A DNA stretch of 49,195 bases from Planctomycetota bacterium (GTDB taxonomy: Bacteria > Planctomycetota > JACOTG01 > JAJDCM01), in contig JAJDCM010000319.1 of assembly GCA_029260825.1 (NCBI GenBank), positions 1-49,195 on the forward strand. Reading direction: 5' to 3'. Shown piece after piece: positions 9,441-18,493 of this stretch. Below the pieces are notes generated by a model that saw only the letters and a program-made list of their open reading frames with translations, was not told the DNA's origin and made no database searches. Every line of letters starts with the position of its first letter. Position 1 is the first letter of the stretch. The translations under genes were made by a program, and so were the position numbers.

Positions 9441-9476
9441 AAACCCTGAGGGCTCAACCGGCTCTCAGGGTTTTTT
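9441..9476 (+). terminator. Rho-independent terminator after the prenyltransferase-fold gene
   Basis: AAACCCTGAG (9441-9450) pairs perfectly with CTCAGGGTTT (9464-9473), a ten-base stem with a 13-base loop, and the stem runs into a TTTTTT tract. It sits 40 bp after the stop codon at 9401 and faces a separate terminator for the convergent rpsT gene. Confidence 0.9.
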
Positions 9477-9519
9477 CTATTTCAGAGGGCTAGCAACTTC
9501 AAAGGGCTCGCAACCCACG

Positions 9520-9549
9520 AAAAAACCCCCTCCAGGTAAGAAGGGGGTC
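9520..9549 (-). terminator. Rho-independent terminator of rpsT
   Basis: On the minus strand, ACCCCCT and AGGGGGT (plus positions 9542-9548 and 9525-9531) form a seven-base stem with a ten-base loop, followed by TTTTTT (complement of the A-run at 9520-9525). It is about 40 bp past the rpsT stop and back to back with the plus-strand terminator. Confidence 0.85.
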
Positions 9550-9588
9550 ATCATTACTTTTCGTCGATCAGGTGCGCCCTGCGAGAAC

Positions 9589-9870
9589 TCAGGCTTTGGG
9601 CGGGGCGGCTTTCAGGGCGTTGAAGTTGTGGGCCAGCTGGGCCTTCTTCCTGGAGCACATGTTCTTGTGGATCAGGTTGACCTTGGCGGCCTTATCCAGC
9701 CCCTTGGTGACCAGCCGGAGCTCGGTCTCAGCCTGTTCCACGTTGCCGCTCTCGAGTGCGGTTTCGAACTTCTTGATTTGAGTTCTCAAGGCAGAGCGCT
9801 GGCTCTTATTGTGCAGTCGGGCTTTTTCGTTCTGTCGTTGGCGTTTCTTCGCCTGCGGTGAATGCGGCAT
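9589..9870 (-). CDS. rpsT: 30S ribosomal protein S20
   Basis: A 93-residue, highly basic protein beginning MPHSPQAKKRQRQNEKAR, the conserved S20 N-terminus, followed by NKSQRSALRTQIKKFE and a C-terminal NLIHKNMCSRKKAQLA helix. It binds 16S rRNA early in small-subunit assembly. ATG 9870 is chosen because AAGGAA precedes it at a suitable distance and the S20 family starts here; an upstream extension to 9966 has no similarity. It lies downstream of a TPR gene on the same strand with a 106 bp gap that contains a possible promoter (TTGATT, 16 bp, TAAGAC; plus coordinates 9914-9941). A strong terminator follows. Confidence 0.95.
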   Translation of the reverse strand: MPHSPQAKKRQRQNEKARLHNKSQRSALRTQIKKFETALESGNVEQAETELRLVTKGLDKAAKVNLIHKNMCSRKKAQLAHNFNALKAAPPKA

Positions 9871-9976
9871 TTCTGTGGTTCCTTGAGATTCGCTCCGGGC
9901 GGAAAAGCGAGTAGTCTTACGAATCCGGCCGGCCGAATCAACGGTCTGCCGAGAAAAATCCGTCACTCCGAGGAGA

Positions 9977-11329
9977 TCAGGAGCATAACTTCTTCATGGC
10001 TTCGACCTTTCCCGCGACATCCCGGAAGTTGATGTCGCGCTCAAAGATCTTCCCGTACTCGGACAGGGCGGACTTATAGTCCTCCTGTTCCTCAAAGACG
10101 AGGCCCAGGCGATAACGAAGCCCTAATGTCCTTCGGTCGGTTTCGCTGGAGCCTTCGATCGCAAGCCCGAATTGTTTCGCCGCCAGATCGAACATTTTTT
10201 TGCGGGCAAAACAGGTTCCGAGGCCGGTCAGGGCTTCGATCCGGCTTTTGGGGTCGTTGATGGCCTTCTGGTATTCGGCGATGGCCTCATCCACCTGTCC
10301 GGTGGTTTGGAGCGCCCTTGCATGGCGATGGCGCAGTCCCAGGTCTGTCGGGTAGAGCTTCACCCGGCGTCCGTACTCGCTCACTTCGTAGCTCGCTTTT
10401 CGGCTCTGAAGCCGGAGTAGTTTCTCTTTCTTGCCCGGATCTCCATCGGCTTCGCCCTTGATCTTGCCGATCTCGTGATCCATCTCGAGCACGGTCAGGT
10501 CGCCAAGGCGATTGAGGAGTTCGGGATCATTCGGGTGCTTCTTGGCTCCTTCTTCGACGATCTCGACCGCCTTTGCATAGTCATCCCGTTTGACGTGGAG
10601 GTCCGCAAGCTCGAGGACGGAACGGGGGCTGCTGGAGCCATCCCCGGCCTTGGATTCGAGCTGTTCGATGGATGCTGCGATCTCCTCGGGAGTCCGGGCG
10701 ATCCGGGCTTTTTGCTCCAGCGCCCTGGCGCCCTCCTTATCCTTCATGAGGTCGCGGGATGATTTCGCCGACTCGTAGCCTTTGTGGGTGAGGGCCTCCT
10801 CGGCCGCCAGGTTCTTTCGCGCCCGCTGCGCCTCGTGATCCCGGGGATCAAGCTTGAGTGCCCCTTCATAGCTTTCCAGGGCTTTCTGGATATCGCCCTT
10901 TTGCCGGTAGAGATGCCCGAGAGCCTTGAGAGCACTCGCATCCCCTCCACCGTCCTTTCCGAGGCCTTCGTAGATCTGGATGGCCGCATCATCGAGGCCC
11001 AGGGAGAGAGCTGTCTGGCCGGCAAGAATGTTGGTCTTGGTGTGATTCGGCGCGGCGGTCAAGATTTTGTCGCAGGTTTTGAGGATGGCCTCGCGCTTCT
11101 TGAGCTTGGTCAGGATGCCTAGCTGCAGGAGGGCTGGCAGGATTTTCACCTGGGTGGCCAGGCCTCCCGAATTCTTGTTCTTGAGAAGGCTCGCCGAGCG
11201 TAGACACCTCCTGGCATTTGCGTTCCCAAGATCGATACCCAGAATCTGGCGACAGATCCCGATGGCATAGTCCGGGTTCTTGCGCTGGATGGCCTCTTCG
11301 GCCTTCGAGATATGGCGGTCAATATCCAT
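9977..11329 (-). CDS. Cytoplasmic TPR-repeat protein
   Basis: A 450-residue soluble protein made largely of tetratricopeptide-like helical hairpins. A clear example is ALKALGHLYRQKGDIQKALE followed by SYEGALKLDPRDHEAQ; further repeats appear near the N-terminus (ISKAEEAIQRKNPDYAIGIC) and in the C-terminal half (QTTGQVDEAIAEYQKAINDP). TPRs bind proteins; no catalytic domain, signal peptide or membrane helix is seen, so partner and function are unknown. ATG 11329 (MDIDRHISKAEE) is preferred over a longer reading from 11386 that adds a non-repeat extension. A promoter with TTGACG and TAGGAT, 17 bp apart, lies 48 bp upstream. Confidence 0.85.
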   Translation of the reverse strand: MDIDRHISKAEEAIQRKNPDYAIGICRQILGIDLGNANARRCLRSASLLKNKNSGGLATQVKILPALLQLGILTKLKKREAILKTCDKILTAAPNHTKTNILAGQTALSLGLDDAAIQIYEGLGKDGGGDASALKALGHLYRQKGDIQKALESYEGALKLDPRDHEAQRARKNLAAEEALTHKGYESAKSSRDLMKDKEGARALEQKARIARTPEEIAASIEQLESKAGDGSSSPRSVLELADLHVKRDDYAKAVEIVEEGAKKHPNDPELLNRLGDLTVLEMDHEIGKIKGEADGDPGKKEKLLRLQSRKASYEVSEYGRRVKLYPTDLGLRHRHARALQTTGQVDEAIAEYQKAINDPKSRIEALTGLGTCFARKKMFDLAAKQFGLAIEGSSETDRRTLGLRYRLGLVFEEQEDYKSALSEYGKIFERDINFRDVAGKVEAMKKLCS

Positions 11330-11376
11330 GATGGAATCCCGTTGGAGTTTTCGGTTTGGGGTCGCGGAGAGGGCGA

Positions 11377-11405
11377 ATCCTACCAACCTTCGGGGCTTCC
11401 GTCAA
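11377..11405 (-). promoter_or_regulatory. Sigma-70-type promoter for the TPR gene
   Basis: On the minus strand, TTGACG (plus 11400-11405) and TAGGAT (plus 11377-11382) are separated by exactly 17 bp. The predicted transcript starts about 40 nt before the TPR protein's ATG at 11329. Hexamer matches are five and four of six; inferred from sequence only. Confidence 0.6.
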
Positions 11406-11419
11406 CGCACGGAAATGCC

Positions 11420-11447
11420 TTGCGCCCCGGCAGTTGGGATGTATGAT
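11420..11447 (+). promoter_or_regulatory. Sigma-70-type promoter for def-ribF
   Basis: TTGCGC (11420-11425), a 16 bp spacer, then TATGAT (11442-11447) in the divergent region between the TPR gene and def. The leader would be about 75 nt and contains an imperfect hairpin near 11469-11488 (AGTGGG paired with CCCACT). The -10 match is five of six, the -35 is weaker. Confidence 0.5.
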
Positions 11448-11528
11448 CAGAAAGTGTCCTCGGACCCACCAGTGGGGGTTGCAACCCACTCAGATTTCCG
11501 TCGATAGAGAACCCAGCCGGAAGACCTC

Positions 11529-12089
11529 ATGAGCTATACCCCTCCATCTCCAGAAGAACTCGAGCTTGTCCTCTACCCTGACCCTCGCCTGCGCGCCGTG
11601 GCGACCCCGATCAAGGAGGTTGACGACGAGCTTCGGGCTCGAGTCGAGGCCATGGCGGCTATCCTCTACAAGGCCAAAGGGATTGGTCTTGCCGGAAATC
11701 AGGTGGGCTGGTTGCAGCGGATCTGTCTCATCAATCCCTCCGGTGATCCGGGAAAGCACGAGGTGTTGATCAACCCGGAGATTCTCTCGGCGAAGAGTCC
11801 TGTTTCTCAGGAGGAGGGTTGTTTGAGCCTCCCTCGAATCTACGGCCAGGTCACCCGTCCGGGAAAGCTTCAAGTTCGCTACACAAACCTCGACGGCGAG
11901 GTTGTCGAACGGGCTGCCGTCGATCTTGAAGCCACGGTGATCCAGCACGAACTCGATCATCTTGACGGGATCCTCTTCATCACCAAGGTGACTCCGGCAG
12001 ATCGGATGAGGATGAAAAAGCAGCTCATCGCGATGGATGAGGACTACAAAGAAGCGCAAGACGAGAGCACGGGAGTTCCCTCATCATGA
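11529..12089 (+). CDS. def: Peptide deformylase
   Basis: Removes the N-formyl group from the starting methionine of new proteins, using a bound ferrous ion or similar metal. The 186-residue product has all three family motifs: GIGLAGNQVG (about 51-60), EGCLSLP with metal ligand Cys98, and HELDHLDG with His140, Glu141 and His144. The first motif has Gly-Asn where the commonest form is Ala-x, a mild variation. GGAAGA just upstream of ATG 11529 supports the start. Its stop overlaps the ribF ATG (ATGA), so the two are translationally coupled. Confidence 0.97.
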   Translation: MSYTPPSPEELELVLYPDPRLRAVATPIKEVDDELRARVEAMAAILYKAKGIGLAGNQVGWLQRICLINPSGDPGKHEVLINPEILSAKSPVSQEEGCLSLPRIYGQVTRPGKLQVRYTNLDGEVVERAAVDLEATVIQHELDHLDGILFITKVTPADRMRMKKQLIAMDEDYKEAQDESTGVPSS

Positions 12090-13078
12090 GAGAGCTTCAT
12101 GGTTTTGATGTGGCGCGGCAGGCGACCTTTCGGGATCCGGTTGTCACGTTGGGGGTCTTTGACGGTGTACATCGGGGTCACCTCAAGGTGATCGATGCGG
12201 TGGTCAGCCTCGCTCGGAGTCGATCGGCTGAAGCGGTTGTGGTCACCTTTTCCAATCATCCAGACGGACTCTTGCAGGGGCGGGCGCCCCAACTCATCAC
12301 GTCGCTCCGTCATCGCCTGCGGATTTTCGAGGACCGGGGGATGGATTGCGTGGTTGTCCTGCCGTTTGATGAGCGTCTTCGGGACATGACGGCGGAAGAC
12401 TTCGTCCAGCAGCTTTTCCTGGAGGGGATGAAGGCCAAAGCAGTCGTTCTTGGACATGGCTCACGCTTTGGAAACAAGGGGCGAGGTACGGTCCAGACCT
12501 TTTGCGAGCTGGGCGGGAGCGATCTCACCGTACGAGCCGAGGGGCCGGTCATCCATGAGGGAAAGCCGGTTTCTTCAACCCGGGTTCGGCACGCGATCCG
12601 TTCGGGGGAGCTTGATGACGCCTTTGCCATGCTGGGGCGGCCGATCGGGTTGCTTGGAACCGTCGTGAGCGGGGATGGACGGGGCCGCAAGATCGGGATT
12701 CCGACCGCGAACCTGGACCTTCATCAGGAGGTGCACCCACCCCGAGGCGTCTACGGGGTGAACGTTTCCCTGGCCAATGGACAGACTCACCGTGGTCTCA
12801 TGAACATCGGGGTCCGGCCGACGTTTGCTTCCGGTTCGTCGGATGATCCTCAGATGGTCCTCTTCGTCGAGGTGCACATTCTTGATTTCGTGGGTGACCT
12901 GTACGGACAAGACATCGAAGTGCAGATTCTCATGAGGCTTCGGAGCGAGAAGAAGTTTGACGGGGTCGAGGAGTTGATTGCACAGATTCATCGTGACCGG
13001 GAGATGTTTCTTGCGGCTCTAGGTGGCCAGAAGGCCCCGGATCAAAAGAATTTGACATCCGGGGCCCGCAATCTATAA
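12086..13078 (+). CDS. ribF: Bifunctional riboflavin kinase / FAD synthetase
   Basis: Converts riboflavin to FMN and then FAD. In the 330-residue product the N-terminal nucleotidyltransferase module has GVFDGVHRGH (about 23-32), the dinucleotide-binding motif, and SSTRVRHAI, matching the usual SSTxIR segment. The C-terminal kinase module (from about residue 185) has GRKIGIPTANL and VYGV, then HILDFVGDLYG. It overlaps def by four bases. The last codons and stop also carry the consensus promoter of the downstream tRNA-Phe gene. Confidence 0.96.
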   Translation: MRELHGFDVARQATFRDPVVTLGVFDGVHRGHLKVIDAVVSLARSRSAEAVVVTFSNHPDGLLQGRAPQLITSLRHRLRIFEDRGMDCVVVLPFDERLRDMTAEDFVQQLFLEGMKAKAVVLGHGSRFGNKGRGTVQTFCELGGSDLTVRAEGPVIHEGKPVSSTRVRHAIRSGELDDAFAMLGRPIGLLGTVVSGDGRGRKIGIPTANLDLHQEVHPPRGVYGVNVSLANGQTHRGLMNIGVRPTFASGSSDDPQMVLFVEVHILDFVGDLYGQDIEVQILMRLRSEKKFDGVEELIAQIHRDREMFLAALGGQKAPDQKNLTSGARNL

Positions 13079-13079
13079 T
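13052..13079 (+). promoter_or_regulatory. Consensus sigma-70 promoter for tRNA-Phe, inside the ribF 3' end
   Basis: Perfect TTGACA (13052-13057) and perfect TATAAT (13074-13079) with a 16 bp spacer. The -10 box contains the ribF stop codon (TAA at 13076-13078). Transcription would begin near 13086, about 45 nt before the tRNA. Both hexamers match at six of six positions, as expected for a stable-RNA gene. Confidence 0.88.
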
Positions 13080-13130
13080 CCTGCCTCCAATTCCGGCCGA
13101 TAGGGTCGGATGCAAGATGAAGAGCAGTTC

Positions 13131-13203
<73 letters not shown>

Positions 13204-13390
13204 CTTCTCTTTGTTGCTTTTGCCGCCGGTCCTTGCCATTCTTTTTCCTCCAGTATCACTCCCTATCCTCCCTTCTTTCCAGAGCTCAATAACTTGCTCG
13301 ATGGTAGAATCTTAGCCTGTTGGCTTCCTACCCGGGAAGATCGCCGAATCCATGACCCCCCGAATCCATAACCCGCAGTTAGGACGGCCC

Positions 13391-14872
13391 ATGAAACTCC
13401 TGACCTCTCCTGAACGGAAAATGGTCCTTTTTGGTGCCATGGCCTTTGCGTTCTCCGGCTTCCTCTGCCTGCTTTCGCTCTTGCATCCGGGTGCCTGGGC
13501 GGGAACAGCGCCGAGTCGCAGTGAGCATCTGGATCTTCTGGAGGAAGCCTTCCAGGCGATCCGTGACAACTACGTCACGGTTCCTGACGATGAGGAACTC
13601 GTCTACGACGCGATCCGGGGCATGATGAACCGCCTCGACCTCTACAGCACCTTTTACGATACTCGTGAAGCCACTCGGTTTACCGAAGAAACGGAAGGTG
13701 CCTACGGCGGTCTTGGCGTCGGGATCATCCGCTACGAGGACGCGCTCACCGTCCAGTATCTCTTTGATGAGTCGCCACTCCTTGGATCGTCGGTCGAGGG
13801 AGGAGACCGGATCATCTCGGTGAACGGAGAGTCCATTTTTCCCCTCGCTTCCGAAGGCGCCATGCAGGATGTTGTGGAGCAGATCCGGGGGCCGGAGGGG
13901 ACCCGTGTCACCGTGGGGATCGAGACCCGGGCCACGGGTGAGAAAAAAGAGCTGGAAGTGGATCGTGTGGGGGTGGACACCACAAGTGTCCATGGTGTGC
14001 GTCTTCTTTCGGAGGATTCTTTGGCAGGCTACATCTGGCTCGAGTCCTTTCAGAACAACAGCACCGAGGACTTTGACGAGGCGATCGAGAAGCTCACCTC
14101 ACTCGGGATGAAAGCTCTTATTCTTGATCTTCGTCAGAACACGGGGGGCGTCTTGCGGGTGGCGGTGGATCTTGCCGACCGTTTCCTGGATGAAAACCTT
14201 CTCATCACCGAGACCAAGGGCCGGACGGCTGGATCGGATCGACAGTTCCGGTCAAGAGAACCGGCTTCGATCTCGGCGGACATTCCGGTGGTGCTTCTGG
14301 TCGATTCCCGGAGTGCAAGTGCTTCGGAGATCGTTTCGGGCGCGATCAAAGATCACCGTCGAGGGCTTCTCATCGGCACCCGAACTTTCGGCAAGGGACT
14401 CGTGCAGAGTGTTCTTCCACTCGGGTCAGGGGATGCCATCCTCAAGGTGACATCCGGGCGCTATTTCACTCCGGGTGGGAGATGTATTCAGAGCCAGATG
14501 GATGAAAAGGGTAGGCCGATCCAGGAGACAGGCGGGATCTCTCCCGATTTCTATGTCGAGTTGACTTCTGAAGAGTTCCTGCTCACCGAGAAGGTTCGAT
14601 TCCTCACTCGCATGGAGAGCCATGCCGGAGGGAGAGAGATCTTTGCTCCCGAAGACATCGACGGAGGAGTTTCATCGATCCGGAAAGAAGTCGAAGGATT
14701 CATCGATCCCCAGATCGCTCTTGCCCTCGATATTCTTCTGGGAAAGGAAGTCCACTCCCGGATTCCTGCCGGGGTCGAGGAGTCAAAGACAGCATCGGCC
14801 GCTTCAGCTCCGACCGGGTTGCCAGCCACGGAAGTGGAGCAGAAGAAGGATGAAAAAGAGGAAGGTTCATGA
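13391..14872 (+). CDS. C-terminal processing protease (peptidase family S41A, PDZ-containing)
   Basis: Membrane-anchored serine protease that trims or degrades envelope proteins from their C-termini. The 493-residue product has one N-terminal membrane helix (about 11-31), a short helical region, a PDZ domain (about 100-185, with GLGVGIIRYEDALTVQYLF and GDRIISVNGE) and the S41 core. The core shows DLRQNTGGVLRVAVDLAD, DSRSASASEIVSGAIKDH with the nucleophilic Ser, and GTRTFGKGLVQ with the general-base Lys. It ends in a low-complexity Lys/Glu tail. ATG 13391 is preceded by AGGA at proper spacing and directly precedes the membrane helix, so it is preferred over ATG 13352. It overlaps tsaD by four bases. 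Confidence 0.94.
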   Translation: MKLLTSPERKMVLFGAMAFAFSGFLCLLSLLHPGAWAGTAPSRSEHLDLLEEAFQAIRDNYVTVPDDEELVYDAIRGMMNRLDLYSTFYDTREATRFTEETEGAYGGLGVGIIRYEDALTVQYLFDESPLLGSSVEGGDRIISVNGESIFPLASEGAMQDVVEQIRGPEGTRVTVGIETRATGEKKELEVDRVGVDTTSVHGVRLLSEDSLAGYIWLESFQNNSTEDFDEAIEKLTSLGMKALILDLRQNTGGVLRVAVDLADRFLDENLLITETKGRTAGSDRQFRSREPASISADIPVVLLVDSRSASASEIVSGAIKDHRRGLLIGTRTFGKGLVQSVLPLGSGDAILKVTSGRYFTPGGRCIQSQMDEKGRPIQETGGISPDFYVELTSEEFLLTEKVRFLTRMESHAGGREIFAPEDIDGGVSSIRKEVEGFIDPQIALALDILLGKEVHSRIPAGVEESKTASAASAPTGLPATEVEQKKDEKEEGS

Positions 14873-15888
14873 GCCTTGTTCTTGGTATCGAGACCACCTG
14901 TGACGAGACAGCCGCATCCGTCGTTGAGGACGGGATCAAAGTCCGCTCAAACGTGGTGCGTTCCCAGGAGGATCTTCATTCGCCCTACTTTGGGGTTGTG
15001 CCGGAGATTGCCAGTCGAGCTCACGTTGAACTGGTGATTCCCGTGATTCGCAAGGCGCTCGACGATGCTGGGGTTTCTCTTTCCGACCTGACGGCAGTGG
15101 CGGTTGCCAATCGCCCGGGTTTGATCGGGGCGATTCTTGTGGGGGTTTCGGTGGCAAAGTCTCTTGCGTTTGGCCGGGAGCTCGACCTGATCGGTGTCAA
15201 CCATGTCGAGGCTCATGTCAACGCGGTGCGGATGGAACATGAAGAGGCTCGGACCGGCCCTTTGGTCGGCCTTGTGGCTTCAGGAGGCCACACATCTCTC
15301 TATCGTAGTGACGAAGCGATCCTGTTCGATCTTCTTGGCAGCACGGTTGACGATGCAGCCGGCGAGGCCTTTGACAAGGTCGCGAAGATCCTGGAGCTCT
15401 CGTATCCGGGAGGACCGATCATTGATCGATTGGCGCGAGACGGAAATCCAAAGAAGTACGATTTTCCCCGGGCTCTCCTGGGACGCAATTCCCTCGACTT
15501 CAGCTTCAGCGGCCTCAAGACCTCGGTCCTCTACGCCTGTAAGGGGATGAATGCCCGGGTATCGTCCCCGTTGCTGTCCGACTTGAACATCGGGGACGTT
15601 GCCGCAAGCTTTCAGACGGCGGTGGTCGATGTGCTGGTTGAAAAAGTTTCTCGGGCGGTCGCTTTCACCGGGGTTTCCCGGGCCTGCGTGGGCGGCGGGG
15701 TGGCCTGCAACTCTCACCTGCGAGAAAGGCTACAAATCGAGGGAAAGGCAAAGGGTTATTCCGTCTTCTTTCCATCGCCTCCACTCTGCGCCGACAACGC
15801 CGCGATGATTGCCGGACTGGGCGCCAAATTGCTCGAGGCAGGACGGGTGGACCCTCTCACTCTGGATGCCTTTCCTACCGCCCGCTAG
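14869..15888 (+). CDS. tsaD: tRNA N6-threonylcarbamoyladenosine transferase TsaD
   Basis: Catalytic subunit that places the threonylcarbamoyl group on A37 of tRNAs reading ANN codons. The 339-residue ASKHA-fold protein begins LGIETTCDETAAS and shows the metal-binding HVEAH pair, VASGGHTSLY, DDAAGEAFDKVAK, and CADNAAMIAGLG near the C-terminus, all diagnostic. Length is normal for the family. Its ATG overlaps the upstream protease stop (ATGA), suggesting coupled translation. The partner genes tsaB and tsaE are not in this window. Confidence 0.97.
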   Translation: MSLVLGIETTCDETAASVVEDGIKVRSNVVRSQEDLHSPYFGVVPEIASRAHVELVIPVIRKALDDAGVSLSDLTAVAVANRPGLIGAILVGVSVAKSLAFGRELDLIGVNHVEAHVNAVRMEHEEARTGPLVGLVASGGHTSLYRSDEAILFDLLGSTVDDAAGEAFDKVAKILELSYPGGPIIDRLARDGNPKKYDFPRALLGRNSLDFSFSGLKTSVLYACKGMNARVSSPLLSDLNIGDVAASFQTAVVDVLVEKVSRAVAFTGVSRACVGGGVACNSHLRERLQIEGKAKGYSVFFPSPPLCADNAAMIAGLGAKLLEAGRVDPLTLDAFPTAR

Positions 15889-15935
15889 CGGGGTGAGGTC
15901 GACAAACTCACCCGAGGGCGTTATCGTGTGCCCTC

Positions 15936-17093
15936 ATGAGTTCTCATTTTAACGCCTGGCTGGTGCTGAAGGATGGACGCGCGTTTCGCGGACGCGGTTT
16001 CGGCGCCGAAGTTGACGCTCCGGGGGAAGTTGTTTTCAACACTTCCATGACCGGCTATCAAGAGGTCTTGACCGACGCTTCCTACGCGGGTCAGATCGTC
16101 ACGATGACCTACCCCCTCATGGGGAATGTGGGAATCAATACCGAGGATCATGAGGCCGAAAAGCCGGCCATCCGCGGCCTGGTGGTGCGGGACTTGAGCG
16201 AGGTCTACAGCAACTTTCGCGCGAATGAGAGCCTTCCCGATTTTCTGGTGCGTGAGGGTATCCCGGGGATCGACGGCATCGATACCCGGGCTCTGACCCG
16301 CCATATTCGGGATCAGGGCGCCATGATGGGGATCGTGGCAAGGTCGGGCCGAAGTCTGGATGACCTACGGAAGGAGGCGGCATCGCTGCCATCGATGGAG
16401 GGGACAGATCTTGTCAAGCAGGTCACCTGCAAGGAATCTCGGCTTGTGGAGAACCTGGATACCTCGCAATTCTTCACCGCTCCTGCAGGCGGACCGGAGG
16501 CGAACGGGGAGGAAAAGCCCCTGATTGCGGTGCTCGACTTCGGGATCAAGCTCAACATTCTTCGATGTCTTCTGGCCAGTGGATTCGGGGTGCGTGTATT
16601 TCCGGCCCACGCCTCGACCGAGGAAATTCTGGCCGTGAATCCGGCGGGGATCTTTCTTTCAAACGGCCCCGGGGACCCGGCAGCGGTCGACTACGCGATC
16701 AAGACCGTCCGGGAGCTCGTCCCCCGAAAACCGATCTTTGGAATCTGTCTAGGGCATCAGATCCTGGCTCTGGCCCTGGGTGGAAGCACCTATAAAATGA
16801 AGTTCGGCCATCATGGAGCCAATCATCCGGTCCAGGACAAACGGACGGGTAAGATCGAAATCACGTCCCAGAACCATGGGTTTGCTGTCGATCCGGACTC
16901 GCTTGATCCCGAAACCATCGAGATCACCCATCTGAATCTCAATGACGGGACCGTCGAGGGGCTCCTCGGGAAGGACCACCCCGTGTTTTCCGTCCAGTAT
17001 CATCCGGAAGCCTGCCCGGGGCCTCACGACGCCTTGCATCATTTTGTCCGGTTCCAATCCCTGATCCAAAACAGCCAGATGGGCGGACGCTGA
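15936..17093 (+). CDS. carA: Carbamoyl-phosphate synthase small (glutaminase) subunit
   Basis: Hydrolyses glutamine and channels ammonia to the large subunit CarB for carbamoyl phosphate, the precursor of pyrimidines and arginine. The 385-residue product has the CarA N-domain (GRGFGAEVDAPGEVVFNTSM) and a class I glutamine amidotransferase domain with FLSNGPGDPA, nucleophile Cys271 in FGICLGHQIL, and His356/Glu358 in HPEACPGPHD. The start ATG 15936 fits the family; the ribosome binding site is weak. carB is not adjacent; purA follows under its own probable promoter, so the two subunits are encoded apart or carB lies outside the window. Confidence 0.97.
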   Translation: MSSHFNAWLVLKDGRAFRGRGFGAEVDAPGEVVFNTSMTGYQEVLTDASYAGQIVTMTYPLMGNVGINTEDHEAEKPAIRGLVVRDLSEVYSNFRANESLPDFLVREGIPGIDGIDTRALTRHIRDQGAMMGIVARSGRSLDDLRKEAASLPSMEGTDLVKQVTCKESRLVENLDTSQFFTAPAGGPEANGEEKPLIAVLDFGIKLNILRCLLASGFGVRVFPAHASTEEILAVNPAGIFLSNGPGDPAAVDYAIKTVRELVPRKPIFGICLGHQILALALGGSTYKMKFGHHGANHPVQDKRTGKIEITSQNHGFAVDPDSLDPETIEITHLNLNDGTVEGLLGKDHPVFSVQYHPEACPGPHDALHHFVRFQSLIQNSQMGGR

Positions 17094-17141
17094 CCGAATC
17101 TCCCGGCGGGATGGGGAGCTCCATCGTGGTTTCCCCAAACC

Positions 17142-17168
17142 TTGACAGGGGTGGTGGTGGCCGATAAC
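17142..17168 (+). promoter_or_regulatory. Likely promoter of purA-uppS
   Basis: Perfect TTGACA (17142-17147) and GATAAC (17163-17168) separated by 15 bp, in the 125 bp gap between carA and purA. The spacer is short and G-rich, so activity may depend on another factor. A transcript would begin about 45 nt before purA. Confidence 0.5.
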
Positions 17169-17218
17169 CTCCCGAGAGCTTTGGGCTCCAACATCACCTT
17201 GTTCATAGGATATTGATC

Positions 17219-18493
17219 ATGCCCGTTGAATGCGTCGTCGGTGCGCAGTGGGGAGATGAGGGAAAAGGCAAGATCATCGATCTGCTCTCCCGGGACGCCG
17301 ACTACGTTGTCCGCTTCCAGGGCGGAAACAATGCCGGTCATACGATTCGGGTCGGAAATGACCAGATCGTCCTCCATCTTGTCCCCTCCGGAATTTTGCA
17401 CCCTACAACCCGCTGCGTTGTCGGGAATGGGGTTGTTGTCGATCCGGAGGTGTTTTTCGAGGAGATCGATTTCCTCAATCAAGGGGGTGTCTCCACGGAG
17501 GGACGGCTGTTCTTGAGCGACCGGGCCCATCTGATTTTCCCCTTTCATCGGGAAATAGACCGGATCATGGAGTCGGATCGGGGAGTCCGATCCATCGGAA
17601 CGACCAAGCGAGGGATTGGCCCGGCTTACGCTGACAAGGCCAAGCGCTGGGGAGTTCGGCTGGGTGATCTCTACGACGAGGACATGTTCGCCGCCACCCT
17701 CAGGATGCACCTGGACGAGAAAAACGCTCTCCTCGAGAAGCTTCCTGACGCCCAGACCTTCAAATTTGAGGAGCTTTACGAGCGATTCCTGGGTTACGCC
17801 AAGAGGCTAGCTCCGTATGCTTGCGATAGCGTTGCGGTCATTCACGAGGCGGCTCGAAGCGGTGCCCGCGTTCTGCTCGAGGGAGCTCAGGGCGCCCTTC
17901 TCGATCTCGATTTTGGAACCTATCCTTTTGTCACTTCATCGAATACGTTCACCGGAGGGGCCATTACCGGCACCGGACTCCCGCCCAAGGCGCTGGACCG
18001 AGTCATCGGAGTCACGAAGGCTTACACGACTCGAGTTGGTGAGGGACCCTTTCCCACCGAAGAACTGGGGGAGGTCGGGGAGCGGATTCAGGTCGCCGGC
18101 AACGAGTTTGGCGCCACGACCGGCCGTCCGCGGCGATGCGGCTGGCTCGATGCAGTCGCAATTCGTTATGCGGTGGCTGTCGGGGGGCTGGACGCTCTTG
18201 CTCTGACAAAACTTGATGTTTTGAGCGGATTTCAGGAAATCAAAGTCGCCGTTGCGTATCAAAGAGGCGAGGAGCGGCTATCGTGGTATCCCTCGGTCAT
18301 TGATACCCACAAGGGATTTGAGCCGGTCTACCAGACCTTCCCGGGATGGTCCGAGAAGATTGACGCTGTGACCAAGTTTGAAGATTTGCCGCCCAATGCG
18401 GTGGGATATATCTCGTTTCTCGAGGAAACGATCGGTGTGAAGATCAGTATCGTGTCGGTAGGGCCAGAACGGGACCAGGTGATCTTTCGATGA
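17219..18493 (+). CDS. purA: Adenylosuccinate synthetase
   Basis: First committed step from IMP to AMP: GTP-dependent addition of aspartate to IMP. The 424-residue product has the P-loop-like GAQWGDEGKGK (8-18, with catalytic Asp13), the catalytic His in GGNNAGHT, GTTKRGIGPAYADKA, the GAQGALLDLDFGTYPFVTSSN stretch and the base-binding TKLDVLSG. ATG 17219 is chosen because AGGA lies eight bases upstream; the TTG two codons earlier is too close to that site. The stop overlaps uppS (ATGA). Confidence 0.98.
   Translation: MPVECVVGAQWGDEGKGKIIDLLSRDADYVVRFQGGNNAGHTIRVGNDQIVLHLVPSGILHPTTRCVVGNGVVVDPEVFFEEIDFLNQGGVSTEGRLFLSDRAHLIFPFHREIDRIMESDRGVRSIGTTKRGIGPAYADKAKRWGVRLGDLYDEDMFAATLRMHLDEKNALLEKLPDAQTFKFEELYERFLGYAKRLAPYACDSVAVIHEAARSGARVLLEGAQGALLDLDFGTYPFVTSSNTFTGGAITGTGLPPKALDRVIGVTKAYTTRVGEGPFPTEELGEVGERIQVAGNEFGATTGRPRRCGWLDAVAIRYAVAVGGLDALALTKLDVLSGFQEIKVAVAYQRGEERLSWYPSVIDTHKGFEPVYQTFPGWSEKIDAVTKFEDLPPNAVGYISFLEETIGVKISIVSVGPERDQVIFR

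Noticed and set aside
15880-15896. Palindrome around the tsaD stop codon (CCCGCTAGCGGG) as a terminator
   Set aside because: There is no loop or T-run; it is a short perfect palindrome that could arise by chance.
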